Positions 14,201 to 24,384 of a stretch of 64,000 nucleotides of DNA are shown one piece after another. Within the stretch, counting starts at the first letter, position 1; the number at the start of each line of letters is the position of its first letter. The translations under genes were made by a program, and so were the position numbers. The stretch is taken from positions 9,451,501-9,515,500 of the forward strand of contig NZ_SAUN01000001.1 in assembly GCF_004011505.1 (NCBI RefSeq), in the 5' to 3' direction. Origin of the DNA: Nonomuraea polychroma. Lineage in GTDB: Bacteria > Actinomycetota > Actinomycetes > Streptosporangiales > Streptosporangiaceae. Under the pieces are notes generated by a model, which did no database searches, had not been told where the DNA came from, and worked only from the letters and a program-made list of their open reading frames with translations.

Positions 14201-16714
14201 ATGAAGGAGTACGGGGAGTCAGCGATAGTGATCATCGGTAGGGATCGTGAGCGGGCGGAGATCTCCGGCATGGTGGAGTCCACCACCGGCCGGGTGCTCG
14301 TCGTCCGAGGCGAGGCGGGAGTGGGCAAGAGCGCTCTGCTTGAGGAGGCGGCGGAGCTGGCTATCCGGGACGGTCACCTCGTGAGCAGAATCACCGGGGT
14401 CGAGGCCGAGTCCGAATTGCCCTATTCCGGACTGCACCAGTTGATTTGCCAGTTGCTTCCGCTGAGCGACGACAGCCGTACGGTGCTCGACGCGGTCACC
14501 GGGCGGCGAGCCGAAGATCCTCCCTCGTTGATGACGCTCGGCATCGCGGTGCTCGGACTGCTGTCTGGCATCGCCACGCGACGTCCTCTGCTGGTGATCC
14601 TTGATGACGGCCAGTGGCTCGATGATTCCAGCGCCGACGTCTTCGGCTTCGTCGGGCGCCGGGTCGGGGGCATCCCGGTGAAGCTGCTGGTCGCCGTCCG
14701 GGACGAGGTCGTCTCCCGGTTCGACAAGGCGGTGCTGCCCGAAATATCGGTCGGCCCGCTCACCGACGAGGACGCGGCGCGTCTGCTCGACCGGCACCAC
14801 CCGTCCCTGGAGGAGCGGGTGCGCCAATGGGTGCTGGAGCAGGCTCTCGGCAACCCTCTCGCGCTGTTGGAACTATCGTCCCAGGCCGGCGATGCGGGCT
14901 TGCCGCGGAGGCTGCATCACCTGTACGGCTCCCGCATCGCTCCGCTGGTCCGGTCGAGTGTCGTGCAGATGGCAACCTCCGAGCAATGCAGAGCTGCGCA
15001 CCGTGCGCTCGCGGACGTCCACCGAGACGACCTCGAACGGCGTGCGATGCATCTGGCTGCGGCCCATGTCGCACCCGACGAGGAGGTCACCTGGGCGCTG
15101 GAGGCCGCGGCCAATTCGGCGATCCGCCGTGGTGGCGCCATCGCCGCCGTTGGTCGGCTGACCCGTGCAGCCGAGCTGAGCGAGGACGCTGTGGAACGGG
15201 CCCGGCGGCTCAGCTACGCGACGTTCCTCTCCGGATACTCGGCTCGCCTCGATGGCGAGCCTCCCCCTAGTCATCTCACCTCCGGGCCGGACGCAGCCGT
15301 CAATGCCATCCACCAGGCATTCTTCGAGGACGGTGACGTGCGTTTCGCCCACCGACAGGTGATGGCGGCGATCGAGGGTCGAGATGGCGAGCCCACTGAA
15401 ACCCTCGATCGCATGCAAGCCCTGCTGCTCGCGGTCACCCAGTACGCTGCCGACCCCGCCCTGTGGAATGAGGCTCATGAGACGCTCGCGTCCCTTGGCG
15501 ACCTCGTCACCGAGCAGACACAGATCTATAGCAACACCTGGAGCGACGTGGTCCTGCACGGGCGTGGCTGGGCCGGGCCCCTGGAGCGGGCTGCGGCAAA
15601 CCTGCGCGACCGAGAACCCTGGGATGTCACCCGCCTGGCCATCGCGGCATACCACCTCGATATCGTCAGCCAGTACCGACCTCATCTGGAACGCGTGGTG
15701 GACCGTGAACTGGAGACCGGCGCCATGTTCAGCGGCATGCTCATGCTGACGGTGATCATGCTGGATCAGATGGGGTCCGGCGACTGGGACGCCGCTGTGC
15801 GGACTGGAGGGCGCGTCCTCGCTCTGGAGATCAAGCACGGTCGCCATCTGCTCACTTACCAGACACGCGCGTACCTGGCACAGCTCGCGGCAATGCGCGG
15901 CGAGATCGCTCGAGCCCTCGAACTGAGAGCTGAGGTCGAAGCCTGGGCCCGTCCGCGTGGAATCGGCCTTCTCACCGACCTCTCCGACTCCGTTGCCGTG
16001 ACGGTCTCATTGAGCGCGGGCGACTATGAGGCCGCGTACCGCCATGCCGTCGGCATCACGTCACCGGGGACGTTCCGGGCCTACTGCGCCCCGGCGCCAC
16101 GGACGCTCCTCGACCTCATCGAGGCGGCGCTGAACACCGGCCGTACCGAACAGGCCCGCCGCCACGCCCTCGCCGCCCGCGACGCGGGCTTCGCCGACAT
16201 CTCCCCGCGCCTCGCCCTGACCAGTTACGGCGCGCTCGCGATGACCGCGGGATCCGCGCGGGAGGCCGCCGAAATGTTCGCGCGTGCCACATCCCATCCG
16301 GCTGCCGCGCGGTTCCCGTTCGAAACGGCACGGATCCAATTGGCCCATGGGATCCGCTTGCGTCACGCCCGCGAACGTACCGCCGCTCGGCCACTGCTCA
16401 CGCACGCCGCCGAGACCTTCGAACGGCTCGGCGCCGCCGCATGGGCCGAGCGAGCCGGCACCGAACTGCGGATCATGGGAGCAACACCGCTTGTCTCCAC
16501 ACCGCACACGTCGCTGACCTGGCAAGAGCAGCGGATCGCCGACCTGGCAGCCAGCGGCCTGACCAACAAGGAGATCGGAGCACGGCTGCGCCTGTCACCG
16601 CGTACCGTCAGCTCCCATCTATACCGGATCTTCCCCAAACTGGGCGTCACCACCCGCGCCGCCCTCCGGGACGCCATGAACCGCCCTGACCGTGTCGCGG
16701 CGTCGAATGGCTGA
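14201..16714 (+). CDS. LAL-type LuxR transcriptional regulator with an apparent internal deletion
   Basis: 837 residues from ATG (MKEYGESAIVII); a GTG at 14228 with GGGGAG upstream is an equally good start. Order: P-loop (GEAGVGKSALL, about 37-47), Walker B (PLLVILDDGQWLD, about 129-141), sensor segment (LGNPLALLELS, about 217-227), long helical repeat region and a C-terminal LuxR HTH (LTWQEQRIADLAASGLTNKE). Between GSRIA and PLVRSSVVQM (about residues 246-250) the stretch that normally carries the winged-helix region and FRHP is missing, around 60-70 residues. LAL proteins activate target genes in response to nucleotide binding. This copy may be impaired. Its target is unknown. Confidence 0.75.
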   Translation: MKEYGESAIVIIGRDRERAEISGMVESTTGRVLVVRGEAGVGKSALLEEAAELAIRDGHLVSRITGVEAESELPYSGLHQLICQLLPLSDDSRTVLDAVTGRRAEDPPSLMTLGIAVLGLLSGIATRRPLLVILDDGQWLDDSSADVFGFVGRRVGGIPVKLLVAVRDEVVSRFDKAVLPEISVGPLTDEDAARLLDRHHPSLEERVRQWVLEQALGNPLALLELSSQAGDAGLPRRLHHLYGSRIAPLVRSSVVQMATSEQCRAAHRALADVHRDDLERRAMHLAAAHVAPDEEVTWALEAAANSAIRRGGAIAAVGRLTRAAELSEDAVERARRLSYATFLSGYSARLDGEPPPSHLTSGPDAAVNAIHQAFFEDGDVRFAHRQVMAAIEGRDGEPTETLDRMQALLLAVTQYAADPALWNEAHETLASLGDLVTEQTQIYSNTWSDVVLHGRGWAGPLERAAANLRDREPWDVTRLAIAAYHLDIVSQYRPHLERVVDRELETGAMFSGMLMLTVIMLDQMGSGDWDAAVRTGGRVLALEIKHGRHLLTYQTRAYLAQLAAMRGEIARALELRAEVEAWARPRGIGLLTDLSDSVAVTVSLSAGDYEAAYRHAVGITSPGTFRAYCAPAPRTLLDLIEAALNTGRTEQARRHALAARDAGFADISPRLALTSYGALAMTAGSAREAAEMFARATSHPAAARFPFETARIQLAHGIRLRHARERTAARPLLTHAAETFERLGAAAWAERAGTELRIMGATPLVSTPHTSLTWQEQRIADLAASGLTNKEIGARLRLSPRTVSSHLYRIFPKLGVTTRAALRDAMNRPDRVAASNG

Positions 16715-16770
16715 TGCATCGACCCGCACCCTCGGCCAGGGCGGCATGGCATTCACCGCCGCACGGACGT

Positions 16771-17403
16771 TCAGCTCTTCACGAACTCCAGCAATTCTCC
16801 GTTGAACGTCTGCTCGTACGCCGACCAGGCCGTGCGGTGCTCCCGGGACGACCTTCGACGTCGCCTGCGGCAGAAGCTCGACCATCTTGAGAGCCGACGC
16901 CGCAATGGACACGATCTGGTCGTCCTCACCGTGCACGACCAGCACCGGGATGTCGATCTTCGGCAGTTCGGCGGTGAAGTCCGTCTCCGAAAACTGCTTG
17001 ACGCAGGCCAGCGCCGCCGACAGCCCGGCGGCCATGCCCTGCAGTCAGAACTCTCGTCGCTTTCCCGCCGACACGGTCGCGCCGGGACTGTTGAACCCGT
17101 AGAACGCTTCGCGCAGGTCGTAGCACAACTGCGACCGATCCGCCGCCACACCAGCGCGGATCCCGTCGAACACTTCCAGCGGTGTGCCTTCGGGGTTGTC
17201 GGCCGTCTGGAGCATCAGCGGCGGCACAGCACCGAGCAGGACTTCTTGGCCACCCGCCCGGCGCCGTGACGGCTCAGATAGCGCACCACCTCGCCGCCTC
17301 CGGTCGAGTGGCCGACCAGAACGGCGTCGCGAACATCCAGCTGCTCCAGCAACTGGGCGAGGTCGTCAGCGAACTGATCCATCGTGTTCCCGCTCCACGT
17401 CTG
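16771..17403 (-). pseudogene. Alpha/beta hydrolase (chloroperoxidase-like) with several frameshifts
   Basis: The minus strand holds pieces of one protein in three frames: TWSGNTMDQFADDLAQLLEQ and VLVGHSTGGGEVVRYLSRHG (nucleophile elbow GHSTGG), then after a frameshift VPPLMLQTADNPEGTPLEVF and FNSPGATVSAGKRREF, a stop, then AAGLSAALACVKQFSETDF and IPVLVVHGEDDQIVSI (acidic residue), then after another frameshift YEQTFNGELLEFVKS. The N-terminal strands before TWSGN are absent. These are the segments, in order, of a non-haem chloroperoxidase-like hydrolase of about 275 residues. Multiple lesions make this a clear pseudogene. Confidence 0.8.
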
Positions 17404-17521
17404 GGTGGGCTACAAGCAGCTCTTGGAGGTCGAGCGGGGCGGCCAGATGAGCGCCGTCAAAAAATTGCTGAGTCCTTTGCGTTCGTGGCATTATCCGCGC
17501 TGGTGAAAGGATGTGCTGGTG

Positions 17522-20287
17522 ATGCCGAGCCTGGAAGACGCGCCCGTCGAGTTGATCAACCGGGCCAGCGAACGGGAGACGCTCACCGGATTCCTCCAGG
17601 CCATTCGCGCGGGTGAGGGGCGGGCCCTCGTCCTGAGCGGGGATGCGGGACTCGGCAAGACAGCGCTGCTCAACGACATGGCCGCCAAAGCGCGCGGATT
17701 CAGGGTGCTGCGGGTGTCGGGCATGCAGTCGGAGATGGAGCTGGCCTTCGCCGGACTTCACCAGCTGTGCAGCCCGTTGTCGGAGCAGGTGGAGGCGCTG
17801 CCCAAACCTCAGCAGTTGGCCTTGCGGACCGCGTTTGGTTTGGCGGAAGGTCCGCCTCCGGCACGGTTCATGGTGGGGATGGCCGTACTCAGCCTCCTGG
17901 CGGAGGTTTCCAGGGAACGGCCGCTGCTCTGCTTGGCAGATGACCTGCATTGGCTGGACCGGGCATCGGCGCAGGCCCTTGGCTTCGTCGCGCGGAGGCT
18001 CGGGGCCGACCCGATCGGCATCGTTTTCGGTACTCGAACTCCGACCGACGAGGTGGCCGGCGTTCGTGAGCTGCGTCTCGACGGGCTGGCCGCTCAGCAC
18101 GCGCACGAACTGCTCGCCGCCGCGCTGACAGGGCCGCTCGACACGCGAGTAAGGGATCAGATCGTTGCCGAGACTCGGGGCAATCCGCTGGCACTGTTGG
18201 AGCTGCCGCGGACGATGTCCCGGGAGGAACTGGCCGGCGGGTTCGGTTTTCCGGGAACGGCGCCGTTGTCGGGACGGATCGAGGAGAGTTTCGCCCGGCA
18301 ACTGGATGCGCTGCCCGGCGACACCAGGCTGCTGATCTGCCTGGCTTCAGCCGAGCCCTCGGGCGACGCGAAGCTGATCTGGCAGGCCGCGGGCCTCTTG
18401 GGGATTTCGCACGTGGCGGCCCGGCCCGCGATGGAGTCGGGTCTCGCCGACTTCGGGCAGCGGATCAGCTTCCGGCATCCGCTCCTCCGAAGGGCCGCCT
18501 ACCGATCGGCGACGGTCGAGCAGCGGCGCGCTGTGCATCGCGCACTGGCGGAGTCGACCGATCCGGTCACCGATCCGGATCGCCGGGCATGGCATCGAGC
18601 GCAGTCGACCGACGGGCCGGACGAAGAGGCTGCGGCAGACCTCGAACGCTCCGCGAGCAGGGCTCAAGCCCGCGGCGGACCCAACGCGGCGGCGGCGTTT
18701 CTGGAACAAGCCGCTGCCCTGACCGTGGACTCAGCGCGCCGGGCCGATCACATGCTCGCAGCCGCTCAGGCCAACCTGCAGGCCGGCTCCTACGACCGTG
18801 CCCTCGAGTTGCTCGCGATCGTCCGAGCGGAACCGCTGACAGAACTGCAGAGCGCCCGCGCGGACCTGCTGCAGGGGAATATCGCCTTCGCCTCCGGGCT
18901 GGGCAACGACGGTCCGCCGCTGCTGCTGAAGGCGGCCAAGCGACTCGAACCACTCGACCTTGACCTGGCTCGCGAGACCTACCTCAACGCGTGGATGGCC
19001 TCAATGTTCGCCGGTGACCTCGCGATCGGCGGAAGCCTGGCCGATGTCTCCCAGGCTGCCCGCGGGCTACCGGTGTCGGCACACCCGGATGAGGCCGAAC
19101 TCGTCCTCGACGCGCTGGCGCGAGTTATTGTCGACGGCCCGGCCGCCGCGGCACCGGTCCTGCGGAGAGCGGTCGCTGCGATCGTCGACGCATCCCTCAC
19201 CCCGGACGAGGTACTGCGCTGGGGCTGGTTCGCGCACGCCGCCGCCGTCGGCAGCTGGGACTTTGCCAACTGGCGATTCCTGCTCGAACGGGAACTCAAG
19301 GTGCTCAGGACGGTGGGTGCCTTCGACCTGATGCCGATCGTGCTGGCCGCGCTGGGAACCGTGACCACCTGGTCGGGCGAGTTCGCGGCGTCCGCAGCCA
19401 TGTTCGCCGAGGCCGAGACGGTCTGTGAGGTGACCGGGGCACCCGCGGCCATCTTCGGCCCGACGATGCTCGCCTGTCTGCGCGGCGATGAGGAGAAGGC
19501 TGTCCCGCTGATCCACTCGATGATCGCCGACGCGGAGGTGACCGGCCAGGGCATGAGCATTACGTACGCGAACTGGGTGGCCGCGGTCCTCTACAACGGG
19601 CTCGGCCGCTACGGCGAGGCATTGACCGCCGCCGTCGCGTCGAGCGAGAGCTCCTCCGACTTATTCATCGCCCTATGGTCGCTGCCCGAGCTGGTCGAAG
19701 CCGCCACTCGTACCGGGGCCGTCGGGCTCGCCGAGGAAGCCCTCGCCCGACTAGCGGAGTCGACGTCGGCCGGCGGCACCGATGTGGGGCTCGGCCTGGA
19801 GGCTCGCTCGCGCGCGCTACTCAGCGGCGGCGACGTCGCCGAGCAGCACTATCTGGAGGCCATCGATCGGCTCGGCCGAACTACGCTGCGTCCCGAACTG
19901 GGCCGGGCGCACCTGCTCTACGGCGAGTGGCTTCGTCGAGACAACCGCCGTGTGGACGCCCGCCACCAGTTGAAGATCGCTCACGCGATGTTCGCCGATC
20001 TGGGGATGAGGGCGTTCGCCGAACGCGCCCGCCGCGAACTGCTGGCGACCGGCGAACGGGTCCGGCAAAGCGCGGTTAAGAGCGAGAGCACCTTCACCGC
20101 ACAGGAGACGTTGATCGTCCGCCTCGCGTCCGACGGCCTCACGAATTCGGAGATCGGCGCCCAGCTGTTTCTCAGCGCTCGCACCGTCGAGTGGCATCTG
20201 CGCAACGTCTTCGGGAAGCTCGGCATCACCTCCCGCCGTCAACTTGCCACTGCCCTGCACCAGAACGGCGATCTGCTGGACCGCTAG
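17522..20287 (+). CDS. LAL-type LuxR transcriptional regulator, full length
   Basis: About 921 residues from ATG (MPSLEDAPVELIN); an in-frame GTG lies three codons upstream, with AAAGGA before both. P-loop GDAGLGKTALL at 40-50, Walker B RPLLCLADDLHWLD near 143, ETRGNPLALLELP near 225, RISFRHPLLRRAAY near 320, helical repeats to about 840 and a LuxR HTH at the end (FTAQETLIVRLASDGLTNSE, then LFLSARTVEWHL). It is not split or shortened, unlike the LAL gene 5' of it. Such ATP-dependent regulators commonly control secondary metabolism or sugar uptake; no target gene cluster is adjacent. Confidence 0.88.
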   Translation: MPSLEDAPVELINRASERETLTGFLQAIRAGEGRALVLSGDAGLGKTALLNDMAAKARGFRVLRVSGMQSEMELAFAGLHQLCSPLSEQVEALPKPQQLALRTAFGLAEGPPPARFMVGMAVLSLLAEVSRERPLLCLADDLHWLDRASAQALGFVARRLGADPIGIVFGTRTPTDEVAGVRELRLDGLAAQHAHELLAAALTGPLDTRVRDQIVAETRGNPLALLELPRTMSREELAGGFGFPGTAPLSGRIEESFARQLDALPGDTRLLICLASAEPSGDAKLIWQAAGLLGISHVAARPAMESGLADFGQRISFRHPLLRRAAYRSATVEQRRAVHRALAESTDPVTDPDRRAWHRAQSTDGPDEEAAADLERSASRAQARGGPNAAAAFLEQAAALTVDSARRADHMLAAAQANLQAGSYDRALELLAIVRAEPLTELQSARADLLQGNIAFASGLGNDGPPLLLKAAKRLEPLDLDLARETYLNAWMASMFAGDLAIGGSLADVSQAARGLPVSAHPDEAELVLDALARVIVDGPAAAAPVLRRAVAAIVDASLTPDEVLRWGWFAHAAAVGSWDFANWRFLLERELKVLRTVGAFDLMPIVLAALGTVTTWSGEFAASAAMFAEAETVCEVTGAPAAIFGPTMLACLRGDEEKAVPLIHSMIADAEVTGQGMSITYANWVAAVLYNGLGRYGEALTAAVASSESSSDLFIALWSLPELVEAATRTGAVGLAEEALARLAESTSAGGTDVGLGLEARSRALLSGGDVAEQHYLEAIDRLGRTTLRPELGRAHLLYGEWLRRDNRRVDARHQLKIAHAMFADLGMRAFAERARRELLATGERVRQSAVKSESTFTAQETLIVRLASDGLTNSEIGAQLFLSARTVEWHLRNVFGKLGITSRRQLATALHQNGDLLDR

Positions 20288-20296
20288 ATCCGGGAC

Positions 20297-20800
20297 TCAC
20301 CGCTGCCAGTCCGCACCCAGGCTCGCGGGTGTGGCACCGGGCGGGCCGAGGATGACATCCCCGAACTCCTCGGTCACGGCCTGGAACAGCTCGAGGTCCC
20401 CTTCGGTCTCGGCTGTGGCCAGATGAGCGGGCGTTCCGGTGCGGCGGATGAGCTCGGCGAAGCGGGCGGGAGAGGTGATCGTCAGGGTACGCGCCCCCTG
20501 CGCACCCGCCTTGATGGTGTGCGGTGTATTCAGTGGAACGCGGTAAAAGTCGCCCGGGCGCAAGGTGTAGGTGTCGGTTCCCGACCACACTGTCAGCGCG
20601 CCCTCGACGATCCAGAGACGTTCCTCGTAGCCGGTGTGCAGGTGCAGTGGTGTGCCCGCGCCGGGCGGCAGGGTGACGTCGGAGATGTCGTGACGCCCGC
20701 CGGTCTCCTCCCCGGACGTGAGGATGGTGAGACTCAGGTGCTGTCCGAGGACGAACCGGCGGTCTTGGGAAACGGGCGGCGGGGAGGGGAAGTCGCTCAT
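20297..20800 (-). CDS. Cupin-domain protein
   Basis: 167 residues (MSDFPSPPPVSQDRRF). A single double-stranded beta-helix is shown by motif 1, TPLHLHTGYEERLWIVEG (metal ligands His, His, Glu), and motif 2, PGDFYRVPLNTPHTI (third His). This resembles small stand-alone cupins that act as quercetinase-like dioxygenases, isomerases or sensors. The C-terminal 50 residues (DLELFQAVTEEFGDVILGPP) are longer than the cupin core. Stop codons of this gene and the LAL gene face each other nine bases apart. Function beyond metal binding is not clear. Confidence 0.8.
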   Translation of the reverse strand: MSDFPSPPPVSQDRRFVLGQHLSLTILTSGEETGGRHDISDVTLPPGAGTPLHLHTGYEERLWIVEGALTVWSGTDTYTLRPGDFYRVPLNTPHTIKAGAQGARTLTITSPARFAELIRRTGTPAHLATAETEGDLELFQAVTEEFGDVILGPPGATPASLGADWQR

Positions 20801-21136
20801 GAGGTGGCTCCTATCGGTTGGGTGCGGTCAGATCCGGGTCTCGGGCTGAAACATCCAGCGCTGCTTCTCCGGTTCGGCGTCAGGTCCTCGGTGACGGTGC
20901 CCGCCGAGGAGATCTGGTCGACGCGTGCCGGACACGCTCGATCACTGAGGAGAACGTCAGCACCGGGGCCTCGACGACGTTTGTGTCCCTCATCCAGCCC
21001 GATGAGGGTCGGACGCGCGCCGTACAGGATTTGGTGCGCCGGCTTGGCCGTTAGGAACAGGTCGAGGACGGTCGTCCGCCAGCGCGGTTCCGCGATCTGG
21101 CCGTTCTGATCTGGCTGCGGGCTGACGGTCGCGGTG
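20801..21136. other. Interval without a recognisable gene
   Basis: Short open frames on the plus strand (ending TFVSLIQPDEGRTRAV near 21030) look protein-like but have no start signal and match nothing I recognise. It may be a further gene relic between the cupin and hydrolase genes. Confidence 0.3.
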
Positions 21137-22068
21137 TTAGACCTGCGCCGTTGCGGTCAGGTTGGTGGTGAAGAAGTCGGTGAGCTTGTCGACGACGGAG
21201 TCGAAGTACTCCTTCTTGTCGTAGAGGTCAACGTGGCTGGCCTCTTTGATCCAGTGGATCTCCTTGGGGCCGGTGGCCCGCTGGTGTGCCTCAATGGCCA
21301 TCCAGGCGGTGACGGCGCGCTCGCCGATGATCTGGAGAAGGGGTCGGGTGCCGATCAGGGGAATGGCGTGGAAGGCGTCGCTGGAGGCCCTCCTGTCGAT
21401 GCTCTCCCAGGCCAGGGTTTTGGCGGAACGCTCGTGTTCGCCGCGGGGAGTGCAGTAGTACTCGAAGCCCTCGACGCCGTGTGCACCGCCAAGCGCGCCG
21501 GCCTGTTCCGCGGTGTCCGGGAACATGGTCATCGTGCCGGGGTCCTCCCCGCGTGCGGCGGCACTGCGCGCCTGAGCGGCGGCGGCGAGCAGGGACTGAA
21601 AGACGGCCGGGTCCTGAGTGCCGTCGGCCCCAAACCGGAACTGGCGGGCGGGTTCGGCGGTGGAGACAGTGGCCACGGCCCTGACGCGGTGGTCGCCGCC
21701 GGTGGCGGCCAGCGAGTAGCTGCCGGAGGCGCAGATGCCGAGCAGACCGATCCGATCCGATGCGACCTCGTCGAGGGTGGTGAGGTGGGAGACGGCCGCT
21801 TTGAAGTCCTCCACCCGTTGTGCGGGATCCTCCAGGCCACGGGGCACTCCGTAGGATTCGCCTTGGTAGGCAGCGTCGAAGGCGAGGGCGACGAATCCAC
21901 GCTCGGCCATCAGCTGTGCATAGGTGCCGGAGGTCTGTTCCTTCACTCCGGTGCCGGGTGGCCGACGACGAGCGCCGGCCACGGGCGGGTTGCCGAGGCG
22001 TCCGGTGTGTACAGATGCGCGGCGATTCGGATGCCGGCGCTGAGGAAATGGACGTTGGTCCTGGCCAT
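21137..22068 (-). pseudogene. Alpha/beta hydrolase (dienelactone hydrolase-like) with one frameshift
   Basis: Reading starts MARTNVHFLSAGIRIAAHLY and runs to PALVVGHP, where the frame breaks near 21955. One base added back in a run of C would give VVGHPGTGVKEQTSGTYAQL and continue to the end (about 310 residues). The nucleophile elbow reads GICASGSYSL, with Cys rather than Ser, as in dienelactone-hydrolase-like enzymes; a late HIS segment ASHVDLYD supplies the triad histidine. Everything else is intact, so this is either a recent lesion or a sequencing error in a homopolymer. Confidence 0.7.
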
Positions 22069-22294
22069 GAGACCTCTCTGCTGCTTCAGGTCGCGTCTGT
22101 CCGGAATTGCCGAGCTTCGTCCACAGCCCAGGGCCGAACTGTGGATGGAGTTGGTGAGGTCAGCGTGGTCAGGCGTGCTCCGGGTCAATCAAATGGGGCC
22201 GTCCGTCGCATATTTCAGGCTTAGCCGCCTCCCTGCTAGCTAGTGCAGCACCGCGTTGATTCTGCGAGGTCCATGCTTGCTGGGTGGCGGGCAA

Positions 22295-22900
22295 TCAGCC
22301 CTTGATCAGGACGGTTGCCAGGCTCGACAGCGCGGTGTTGGTCTGGGCTAGGTTGAAAGCGGTGGGGTCGAACTGATCGGCCGAGTCGAGGCCGAGCCAT
22401 TCCAGGCGATCCTCGTGCTCTTCATGCTTGGGGTCGGCGAGGATCTCCAGAAGGTAGTCGTAGCCCCAGATGCCGCCGCAGTCTTCAGGCGGGCATGCTC
22501 GCCGGCCGGCCAGGCAGCGTGGGTAGGCGATGCCAGGCTCGGCTTGGGTGACGGCCTCGACGAGGATGGCGTGCTCCCAGTCATCGCCGAAGTCGTAGGT
22601 GTAGCTGAAACGGTCTTCCGGTGCGGGGGCTACCTGGTTTAGTCGTTTGGCGGCGGCGCTGGCGATGTGCAGTTCCCGGTCGGCGACGCCGTAGCGGCCC
22701 AGCGGGCTTTCGAAGACCCACATGTGATAGTCCTCCCAGCCGAAAGCCGCTTGGAGAACGTCGTGCAGCGTGCACAGCGTGATCGTGGACGCGACTTCCA
22801 GACGCCGCCAGATCGGCGGCCGTGACCCGGCCAGCGTGACCTTGATCCGGTGAACGGTGGGCACGGTACGGGCGCTGGAGGAAGGGCGTCGGGAGGCCAT
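22295..22900 (-). CDS. Plasmid pRiA4b ORF-3-like protein
   Basis: 201 residues (MASRRPSSSARTVPTV). The family signature is clear: IKVTLAGSRPPIWRRLEV, then LHDVLQAAFGWEDYHMWVF, YTYDFGDDWEHAILVE and CLAGRRACPPEDCGGIWGY. This domain occurs as a stand-alone protein in many bacteria and as a passenger in some mobile elements. Its biochemical role is not established. It stands alone here, with about 225 bp of gene-free sequence downstream. Confidence 0.85.
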   Translation of the reverse strand: MASRRPSSSARTVPTVHRIKVTLAGSRPPIWRRLEVASTITLCTLHDVLQAAFGWEDYHMWVFESPLGRYGVADRELHIASAAAKRLNQVAPAPEDRFSYTYDFGDDWEHAILVEAVTQAEPGIAYPRCLAGRRACPPEDCGGIWGYDYLLEILADPKHEEHEDRLEWLGLDSADQFDPTAFNLAQTNTALSSLATVLIKG

Positions 22901-23028
22901 GACGGCATCTTGCCGTACCCGTGCTGATCACGTCCCCGACACGAGAATGACCAATGATCAACTAACCAGACGGCGCGGTCAGTTGTGGGGTAAGCGTCCG
23001 GGTTGCTTGGTGGGGCGGGGGCTCGCGT

Positions 23029-24051
23029 TCAGGTTGATGTGTACCTGCGGGCCACTTCGTGGAAAGCCTCCTTGGGCTCCCACGTCCATATGTCGGCGGC
23101 GGGGACCTTCACCACGCCGAAGCCCGCCATGTCCAGGTCGTGGCGTGGGTCGGGGTGGTGGGGGAAGTCCGGCATGGCGAAGGTGAACACGAAGCACCCG
23201 TGGACGCCGTGCGCGGTGTACAGGTCGATGAGCTCGCCGAGGTACGCGGCCTGGGTGTGCTCGTCGCGTACATGGCCGTCCTTGACGTGGGGTTCCTCTG
23301 CGAACCATTGGACGATGCGGAAGGAGCCGGGTCCCCGCTGGTCGGCCCCGATGTGGGCGCCGCAGCCGAATTCGGTGATGACGACTGGCTTGTCGGCGCC
23401 GTCGAGGAGGGCCCGGAGCCTTTTCTCGTAGGTGGCAGGGTCGGTGCCGAAACGGTACAAGTTCACGCCGATGAAATCGAAGCCGGACCAGTCCACCTTC
23501 TCCCAGCCGCCCGCGGCATAGCTGACCGGGCCGTGGAAACAGCGGCGGGCCGTACTGAGCGCGTCGTCGAGCAGGTCGTTAAGCCTCCGTGTGATCCGGC
23601 GGTCGAACAGCTGCCGCAGCCGCGGCCGCACCAGCACCTGCAGGCGAACGACGACACGCGGCCCCGGGATCATCCCGGGGGCAGTGAGCGAGAACTCGCT
23701 GCCGACAAGCAGTGTGACCCGGCCGGGGTGTCCTGCCCGCAGCTCCTCGGCGGCGGCTGCCGTCGCCGCCAGGTGCGCCAGCTGCGCAGAACGCGGCCGG
23801 TCGGCAAGATACGGCCGGATGTAGACGTCGAGACCCGCCTCCAGCGCATGCCGCGCAGCCGCGATATGCGACTCGGTCTCGGTGCCGATGAGCATCACCG
23901 CCGTGCAGTGCAACTCCTCGGCGATGACGCGCAGGTTGCGGCGCACAACATCGGTCGGTGCGTCTTCGATGGCGTACGAGATCCCCTTGACTTCCAATGC
24001 CACGATCCCGGTCCCCCAATCGGTCACCTCGACTGGCCACCCACCCGACAC
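23029..24051 (-). CDS. TIM-barrel, glycoside-hydrolase-like protein
   Basis: About 340 residues; a start at GTG 24003 (VALEVKGISYAIED) is also possible. The repeating beta-alpha pattern includes VMLIGTETESHIAAARHALE, LDVYIRPYLAD, VTLLVGSEFSLTAPGM, WSGFDFIGVNLYRFG, PVVITEFGCGAHIG and VHGCFVFTFAMPDFPH. GSEF and ITEFG are placed where clan-A glycoside hydrolases carry their acid and nucleophile glutamates. There is no signal peptide, so the protein is cytoplasmic. Substrate unknown; similar proteins have been given loose names in databases. Confidence 0.6.
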   Translation of the reverse strand: MSGGWPVEVTDWGTGIVALEVKGISYAIEDAPTDVVRRNLRVIAEELHCTAVMLIGTETESHIAAARHALEAGLDVYIRPYLADRPRSAQLAHLAATAAAAEELRAGHPGRVTLLVGSEFSLTAPGMIPGPRVVVRLQVLVRPRLRQLFDRRITRRLNDLLDDALSTARRCFHGPVSYAAGGWEKVDWSGFDFIGVNLYRFGTDPATYEKRLRALLDGADKPVVITEFGCGAHIGADQRGPGSFRIVQWFAEEPHVKDGHVRDEHTQAAYLGELIDLYTAHGVHGCFVFTFAMPDFPHHPDPRHDLDMAGFGVVKVPAADIWTWEPKEAFHEVARRYTST

Positions 24052-24384
24052 GACGGCCGGTCAACAGCAGCTGTTGGGCCAGATGCTAGACAGACCGAAA
24101 GTGTCGGGCATCCGCCCTCCGGCCACACCGCATGGACCAAAGTCGGTAAGCGCTGCCGATTGCGGCGAAATCCAGATGGCGTCGCCTAGAGTCGGCAGTA
24201 CTGGCACGTCCCGGCTTTGTCGGGCTGCCCCACCCTCCCCGGCATCAGGCGGATCAGGCTGCCCTTACACAAGGACATCTCTTGGCGGGCGGGTGAACTA
24301 CTGGTGGATTGCCCCGTCCAGGCCCACCAGCCACGCATGGACACGCTCTGGCTGAGAGATCCTTTGCTGGTCCATCATGGGTCG
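24052..24384. other. Divergent promoter interval without a gene
   Basis: Lies between the start of the TIM-barrel gene (minus) and the methyltransferase (plus). The methyltransferase frame stays open upstream to 24217 but that extension lacks a start signal and reads unlike protein. No clear operator or hairpin is seen. Confidence 0.35.
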
